A stretch of DNA of 11,245 nt from DATKEH01 sp035546355 (lineage in GTDB: Bacteria; Acidobacteriota; Thermoanaerobaculia; Multivoradales; JAIOJS01). Location of the stretch: positions 1-11,245 of the forward strand of contig DATKEH010000323.1 of assembly GCA_035546355.1 (NCBI GenBank). The letters are read 5' to 3'. Below the pieces are notes generated by a model. It made no database searches and was not told where the DNA came from. It worked only from the letters and a program-made list of their open reading frames with translations. Positions 8,001-11,245 of the stretch are shown here, in pieces (position 1 is the first letter of the stretch; each line of letters opens with the position of its first letter). The translations under genes were made by a program, and so were the position numbers.

Positions 8001-8687
8001 CTAGTCTTCCGCCAGCCGCGCCAGGGGGAGCTCGGCCACCAGGGCTTCGAGGCGGCCCTCCTCGCGCATCGCCTCCGCCTCCGCCACCGCCCGTACCTCG
8101 ACGCCGCCGGCGCGGACGAAGACGTGGTGCCCCGGCAGCCCGCGGGCCGGGTACCCCGCCACCTCGCGCCGGTAGCCGCCACGCGCCGCCGGCTCCAGCG
8201 GGCCGCGCCAGACCAGGTGCATCCACAGCGCCCGCGGGTAGCCAGGAGGCTCGTCGGGCACCAGCTCGGCGCTGACGAAGTCGGCGGTGGGCAGGTCGTG
8301 GTAGGTGACCCGCCATTGGTGCCCGGCGAGGTCGCCGGCGGGTTGCGGGAGCAGCTCGCGAACCGCCTCCTCGATCGCCTCCCGCTCCTCGGTCGAGGTG
8401 TCGCCGGGGGCGGCGCCGCGGCGCAGCCAGGCGACCAGCGACTCGCCCCCCTCGGAACCCACGGTGGGGGCGCCGCGCGTCGCGGCGTCGCCGCCGGGGC
8501 GGTCGCCGCCGCACCCCGCCAGCGGCCCGACCGCCAGCGCCGCGAGCAACAGCGCGGCGCGGCCGGCGCCCACCCTCCCGGGCCGGCGCGGAGGCCGGCC
8601 CCTACGACGGTTGGCGGGGCTCAGGGACGGGCGTAGGGGCGGCCCTCCGTGGCCGCCCGGGGTGGCCAGCGGAAGGTGCAAGGTCAT
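8001..8687 (-). CDS. Hypothetical lipoprotein; start uncertain (ATG 8687 or GTG 8573)
   Basis: I do not recognise the family. The C-terminal part is a small soluble domain (WRVTYHDLPTADF, HLVWRGPLEP, VEVRAVAEAEAMREEG) without known catalytic motifs. The span shown uses ATG 8687, which has GGAG 9 nt upstream and gives 228 residues with a lipobox LAGC ending at C59. That start puts an odd Arg/Pro-rich stretch (about residues 10-37) before the hydrophobic core, and exactly this stretch is encoded by a hairpin repeat pair also found downstream of trmFO. GTG 8573 would instead give 190 residues with a textbook lipoprotein signal (VGAGR, then hydrophobic core, C21) and leave the repeats untranslated, but its GGGAGG abuts the GTG with no spacing. 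An ATG at 8786 is also open but overlaps trmFO. The gene interrupts the topA-trmFO order on the opposite strand and converges on topA. Confidence 0.65.
   Translation of the reverse strand: MTLHLPLATPGGHGGPPLRPSLSPANRRRGRPPRRPGRVGAGRAALLLAALAVGPLAGCGGDRPGGDAATRGAPTVGSEGGESLVAWLRRGAAPGDTSTEEREAIEEAVRELLPQPAGDLAGHQWRVTYHDLPTADFVSAELVPDEPPGYPRALWMHLVWRGPLEPAARGGYRREVAGYPARGLPGHHVFVRAGGVEVRAVAEAEAMREEGRLEALVAELPLARLAED
8580..8658. repeat. REP-like inverted hairpin pair (BIME-like), copy A
   Basis: There are two hairpins. The first (8580-8601) has stem GGGCCGGC/GCCGGCCC around loop GCGGAG and is followed by CTAC (8602-8605). The second (8637-8658) has stem GGGCGGCC/GGCCGCCC around loop CTCCGT and is preceded by GTAG (8633-8636). 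Read from its own strand, each is GTAG + 8-bp stem + 6-nt loop, so the pair is inverted with the tetranucleotides facing inward across a 27-nt spacer. The block 8577-8660 aligns to 10278-10361 in the same orientation with 7 differences in 84 nt; four of the seven are two compensated stem base pairs. It overlaps the 5' end of the lipoprotein gene. Confidence 0.8.
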
Positions 8688-8739
8688 CGCTTCGCGCTCC
8701 GGTGGGGGATCGTGCCCGCAGGGTCCACCCCGGGGGCGG

Positions 8740-8754
8740 GCGGTATGATACCGC
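8740..8754. promoter_or_regulatory. Palindromic -10 element shared by trmFO and the lipoprotein gene
   Basis: GCGGTATGATACCGC is a perfect inverted repeat (7-nt arms, one central base). On the plus strand TATGAT (8744-8749) is a near-consensus -10 lying 6 nt before ATG 8756, so transcription would start at or next to the trmFO start codon. On the minus strand the same palindrome gives TATCAT, about 57 nt upstream of ATG 8687. No convincing -35 is present on the plus strand. It could alternatively be an operator. Confidence 0.5.
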
Positions 8755-8755
8755 G

Positions 8756-10201
8756 ATGGGCGAGAGCGCCTCGCAACACTCGTCACCCGGGCCGTCTACC
8801 CACGGGGGCGGCGGCGGGGAGCCCGTCGTCCGCGTCGTCGGCGGTGGCCTGGCCGGCAGCGAATGCGCCTGGCAGCTGGCCCGGCGGGGCGTGGCGGTGG
8901 AACTCTCCGAGATGCGCCCGCTGCGGCCCACCCCGGCGCACCACACCGACCGCTTCGCCGAGCTGGTCTGCTCCAACTCGCTGCGCAGCGACGAGCCGGA
9001 CCATCCGGCGGGCCTGCTCAAGCAGGAGATGGAGCGCTTCGGCTCGCTGATCATCGCCGCCGCGCGGCTGGCGGCGGTGCCCGCGGGCGGCGCCCTGGCG
9101 GTGGATCGCGACCGCTTCGCGGGGCTAGTCAGCGAGGCGCTCGCCGGGCACCCCCTGGTGACCATCCGCCGCCAGGAGGTCACCGCCATCCCCGAAGGGC
9201 CGACGGTGCTGGCCACCGGGCCGCTGACCTCGCCGGCTCTCGCCGCCGCGCTGGAGGCCCTGCTCGGTGAGGGGTACCTCTACTTCTACGACGCCATCGC
9301 CCCCATCGTCGACGCCGAGACCCTCGACCTCGACAAGCTCTTCTGGGGATCGCGCTACGGCAAGGGGGAGGGCGCCGACTACCTCAACGCGCCGCTCGAC
9401 GAGCCGCAGTACCTGGCCTTCCACCAGGCCCTGGTGGCGGCCGAGGTGCTGCCGCCGCACGAGTTCGAGCAGGCGCTGTTCTTCGAGGGGTGCCTGCCCA
9501 TCGAGGAGATGGCGCGGCGCGGCGTCGACACCCTGCGCTACGGGCCGCTCAAGCCCGTCGGGCTCACCGCCCCGGACGGCAGCCGCCCCTGGGCGGTGGT
9601 GCAGCTGCGGCAGGAGAACCTGGCCCGCAGCCACTTCAACCTGGTGGGCTTCCAGAGCCGTCTCAAGTGGGGCGATCAGGCGCGGGTGCTGCGCATGATC
9701 CCCGGCCTCGAGCGGGCCGAGTTCGTGCGACTCGGGCAGATCCACCGCAACACCTTCGTCAACGCGCCGGCGCATCTCGACGCCTGCTACCGGCTCGAGT
9801 CGCGCCCCGAGACCCGGCTGGCGGGGCAGATCACCGGCGTCGAGGGGTACCTCGAGTCGGCTGCCACCGGCCTCGCCATCGGCCTGTACCTGTCCCGGGA
9901 GCTGCGCGGCGAGCCGCTGCAGCCGATCCCCGCCACCACCGCCCTCGGCGCGCTGGCGCGGCACCTCACCCAGTCCGATCCGGCCCACTTCCAGCCCGCC
10001 AACGTCAATCTCGGGCTGTTCCTGCCCCTCGAGCGGTCGGTCCCCCGACATCGCCGGCGCGCCGCCTACGCCGAGCGCGCCCGGCGCGAGCTGGCCGCCT
10101 GGGCGGAGGCGGCGGCGCTGCCCATCGAGCCACCGCTCGCCGGCGAGCTGCCGCCGCCGCGGGTGAGGGCCGAGGCGGCAGCCGCGCTGGGTGCGCCTTG
10201 A
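8756..10201 (+). CDS. trmFO: tRNA (uracil-54-C5)-methyltransferase, folate/FAD-dependent (TrmFO, formerly Gid)
   Basis: A 481-residue protein. TrmFO makes ribothymidine at tRNA position 54 using methylenetetrahydrofolate and FAD. The dinucleotide-binding motif VVGGGLAGSE is at 27-36, the hallmark FAELVCSNSLRSDEP includes C72, and FFEGCLPIEEMA includes C246. These two Cys match the spacing of the C53/C226 pair of the Bacillus subtilis enzyme. Other family signatures are YFYDAIAPIV, YLNAPLD, QLRQENLARSHFNLVGFQ, GQIHRNTFVNAP and GQITGVEGYLESAATGLAIG. A Gly/Ser-rich extension of about 20 residues precedes the FAD motif. ATG 8756 has no Shine-Dalgarno, but a -10-like TATGAT ends 6 nt before it, suggesting a leaderless message. 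An alternative GTG at 8702 would read through the palindrome and is less likely. The gene is flanked on both sides by hairpin repeats in the same orientation. Confidence 0.96.
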   Translation: MGESASQHSSPGPSTHGGGGGEPVVRVVGGGLAGSECAWQLARRGVAVELSEMRPLRPTPAHHTDRFAELVCSNSLRSDEPDHPAGLLKQEMERFGSLIIAAARLAAVPAGGALAVDRDRFAGLVSEALAGHPLVTIRRQEVTAIPEGPTVLATGPLTSPALAAALEALLGEGYLYFYDAIAPIVDAETLDLDKLFWGSRYGKGEGADYLNAPLDEPQYLAFHQALVAAEVLPPHEFEQALFFEGCLPIEEMARRGVDTLRYGPLKPVGLTAPDGSRPWAVVQLRQENLARSHFNLVGFQSRLKWGDQARVLRMIPGLERAEFVRLGQIHRNTFVNAPAHLDACYRLESRPETRLAGQITGVEGYLESAATGLAIGLYLSRELRGEPLQPIPATTALGALARHLTQSDPAHFQPANVNLGLFLPLERSVPRHRRRAAYAERARRELAAWAEAAALPIEPPLAGELPPPRVRAEAAAALGAP

Positions 10202-10225
10202 TGCCGCGGAGGAGGGTACCGCGCG

Positions 10226-10414
10226 GCCGTAGGGGCGGGGCTCCGTCCCCGCCCGAGCGAGGGTGCGTCGCCCCTGCCCCGGGCCGGCACGGAGGCCGGC
10301 CCCTACGACGGTTGGCGGGGCTCGGGGACGGCCGTAGGGGCGGGGCTCCGTCCCCGCCCGAGCGGTGGGGCCTCGCCCCTGCCCCGGGCCGGCACGGAGG
10401 CCGGCCCCTGCGAC
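10226..10414. repeat. Tandem REP-like hairpin array (two 105-bp-period units, four hairpins), copy B
   Basis: This fills most of the 229-nt trmFO-xerC gap. A unit starting GCCGTAGGGGC at 10226 recurs at 10331. Hairpins are: 10233-10254 (GGGCGGGG, loop CTCCGT, CCCCGCCC; GTAG at 10229-10232); 10281-10302 inverted (GGGCCGGC, loop ACGGAG, GCCGGCCC; CTAC at 10303-10306); 10338-10359 (same as the first; GTAG at 10334-10337); and 10386-10407 inverted (same as the second, but the tetranucleotide is degenerated to CTGC). ACGGAG is the reverse complement of CTCCGT, so all four are one element in alternating orientation. The two units differ mainly in a short stretch near 10260-10268 / 10365-10373. The hairpins could also form in mRNA and affect trmFO termination or xerC expression; there is no T-tract. 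Confidence 0.85.
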
Positions 10415-10419
10415 CGATC

Positions 10420-10425
10420 GAGGGG
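10420..10425 (+). promoter_or_regulatory. Ribosome binding site of xerC
   Basis: GAGGGG lies 5 nt before ATG 10431, just after the last repeat hairpin. It supports this start against the open frame upstream. Confidence 0.6.
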
Positions 10426-10430
10426 CGCCG

Positions 10431-11245
10431 ATGCGCCGCCTGATCGCCGGCTTCCTCTCGCACCTGGCCGAGGAGCGCAACCTCTCGCCCCACACCCTGC
10501 GCGCCTACGACGGCGATCTCGACCGCTTCGTGCGCTTCCTCGAGCAGGAGTGGCTGGGCCGCGAGGGGGCGCGGCCGGCCGACGTCGACGCCGCGGCGGT
10601 GCGCGCCTTCCTCGCCCACCTCACCCGCCAGGGCATCGCCCGCAGCAGCCAGGGGCGGATGCTGTCGGCGGTGCGCACCCTCTTCCGCCACGCGCTGCGC
10701 GAGGGGGTGGTGGGAGCCAACCCGGCGGCCGGAGTCCGCACGCCCCGGACGCCGCACAAGCTCCCCCGCCACCTGCGGCCGGTGGAGGTCGACCTGCTGG
10801 TGGCGGCGCCCGGCAACGACCCGCTGGGACATCGCGACCGGGCGCTGCTCGAGCTGCTCTACGCCACCGGCCTGCGGGTCGGCGAGCTGGTCGGTCTCGA
10901 GTGGGGCGACCTCGACCTGCCGGGCCGGGTGCTGCGGGTGGTGGGCAAGGGGGGCAAGGAGCGGATGGTGCCGTTCGGCGCCCCCGCCGCCGCCGCCGTG
11001 CGCCGCTGGCTCGCCGCCTGGGACGGGGTCCGCGGCGCTCGCGACGGGGAGGAAGGCGAAGGGGAGCCGGTCTTCCTCAACGCCCGCGGCGGCCGCCTCT
11101 CGGACCGCTCGGTGCGCCGCGTGATCGACAAGCACGTCGGGGCGGTGGCGCTCGCCGCCGGCGTGCATCCCCACACCCTGCGCCACAGCTTCGCCACCCA
11201 CCTGCTGGAGGCGGGCGCCGACCTGCGCGCCATCCAGGAGCTGCT
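10431..11245 (+). CDS. xerC: Tyrosine recombinase XerC-like (3' end outside window)
   Basis: 271 codons are visible of a family that is usually about 300 residues. Xer recombinases resolve chromosome dimers at dif in the cytoplasm. Residues 1-85 form the SAM-like core-binding domain (EERNLSPHTLRAYDGDLDRF). The catalytic domain shows R149 in ATGLRVGEL, K173 in VVGKGGKERMVPFG, and H248 and R251 in HPHTLRHSFATHLL. The window ends at AIQELL, just before the expected GH motif and the nucleophilic Tyr, so catalytic competence cannot be fully checked. A Gly/Glu-rich loop (RDGEEGEGEP) sits between the catalytic Lys and the HxxR box. Assignment to XerC rather than XerD or another integrase rests on trmFO lying immediately upstream, as with codV (xerC) in Bacillus. 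ATG 10431 follows GAGGGG at 5 nt. Confidence 0.9.
   Translation, partial: MRRLIAGFLSHLAEERNLSPHTLRAYDGDLDRFVRFLEQEWLGREGARPADVDAAAVRAFLAHLTRQGIARSSQGRMLSAVRTLFRHALREGVVGANPAAGVRTPRTPHKLPRHLRPVEVDLLVAAPGNDPLGHRDRALLELLYATGLRVGELVGLEWGDLDLPGRVLRVVGKGGKERMVPFGAPAAAAVRRWLAAWDGVRGARDGEEGEGEPVFLNARGGRLSDRSVRRVIDKHVGAVALAAGVHPHTLRHSFATHLLEAGADLRAIQEL

Noticed and set aside
3658..8514. Minus-strand frame of 1618 codons running antisense through dprA and topA.
   Set aside because: Only its last 149 codons (from 4107) are a gene, supported by a ribosome site and lipobox. The rest is low-complexity Arg/Gly/Ala/Pro/Leu sequence, as expected where stop codons are rare in GC-rich DNA.
5310..8636. Plus-strand frame of 1108 codons overlapping topA.
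   Set aside because: It is a +2 shadow of topA; the composition is Arg/Gly/Pro-rich with no family motifs, while topA carries every catalytic motif.
10233..10302. Intrinsic (rho-independent) terminator after trmFO.
   Set aside because: The stems are strong but no T-run follows any of them, and the same hairpins occur at the start of another gene, so they are better described as repeats.
10226..10414. CRISPR array.
   Set aside because: Only two units of 105 bp, each itself built of hairpins, with no unique spacers and no cas genes.
10201..10443. 80-codon plus-strand frame starting in a TGATG overlap with the trmFO stop.
   Set aside because: It is made almost wholly of the tandem hairpin repeats and overlaps the xerC start. 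The stop/start overlap is tempting but the encoded peptide is just translated repeat.
10005..11201. Minus-strand frame of 398 codons over xerC and the repeats.
   Set aside because: It is antisense to xerC, which has clear tyrosine-recombinase motifs; the frame shows no domain of its own.

Overview
The window is a very GC-rich bacterial chromosome segment. An outer-membrane beta-barrel protein and two lipoproteins point to a diderm (Gram-negative-type) cell. The order dprA - topA - trmFO - xerC resembles the smf-topA-gid-codV order of Bacillus, and folate-dependent TrmFO plus an actinobacterial-style TopA tail occur in the same genome. That mix suggests a deep-branching high-GC diderm phylum. 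Acidobacteriota or a relative is my best guess, from gene content only.

Left part (1-4107, minus strand): a compact three-gene envelope operon, transcribed right to left. It runs TPR lipoprotein, then a secreted CsgG-like protein (ATGA stop/start overlap), then, after a 17-nt gap, a very large exported protein that leaves the window. This last protein joins a gluzincin metallopeptidase (HELTH plus downstream Glu), a TolB-like WD40/PD40 propeller and a C-terminal Omp85/BamA-type barrel with the VRGF motif. It has no recognisable POTRA domains.

Middle and right (4210-11245, plus strand): DNA- and tRNA-processing housekeeping genes. They are dprA (DNA-uptake/recombination mediator), topA (topoisomerase I with four C-terminal repeats, a lysine-rich tail and no cysteine), trmFO (FAD/folate-dependent tRNA U54 methyltransferase) and xerC (tyrosine recombinase, cut by the window edge just before its catalytic Tyr). 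An opposite-strand lipoprotein gene (8001-8687) sits between topA and trmFO.

The most unusual DNA feature is a family of six short hairpins in two clusters, 8580-8658 and 10229-10411, which flank trmFO. Each has an 8-bp stem and a 6-nt loop, CTCCGT in five of the six. Five have GTAG directly 5' of the stem (the sixth has GCAG), and they occur as inverted pairs. Stem bases differ between copies in a fully compensatory way. The architecture matches REP/BIME elements mobilised by RAYT (TnpA-REP) transposases. One pair lies over the 5' end of the lipoprotein gene, where it may be translated; the other cluster is a 105-bp tandem duplication filling the trmFO-xerC gap.

Both divergent gene pairs share a control region with a palindromic -10-like element (GTATATAC at 4178-4185; GCGGTATGATACCGC at 8740-8754). 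dprA, topA and trmFO lack Shine-Dalgarno sequences, and the trmFO start lies exactly where a leaderless transcript would begin.
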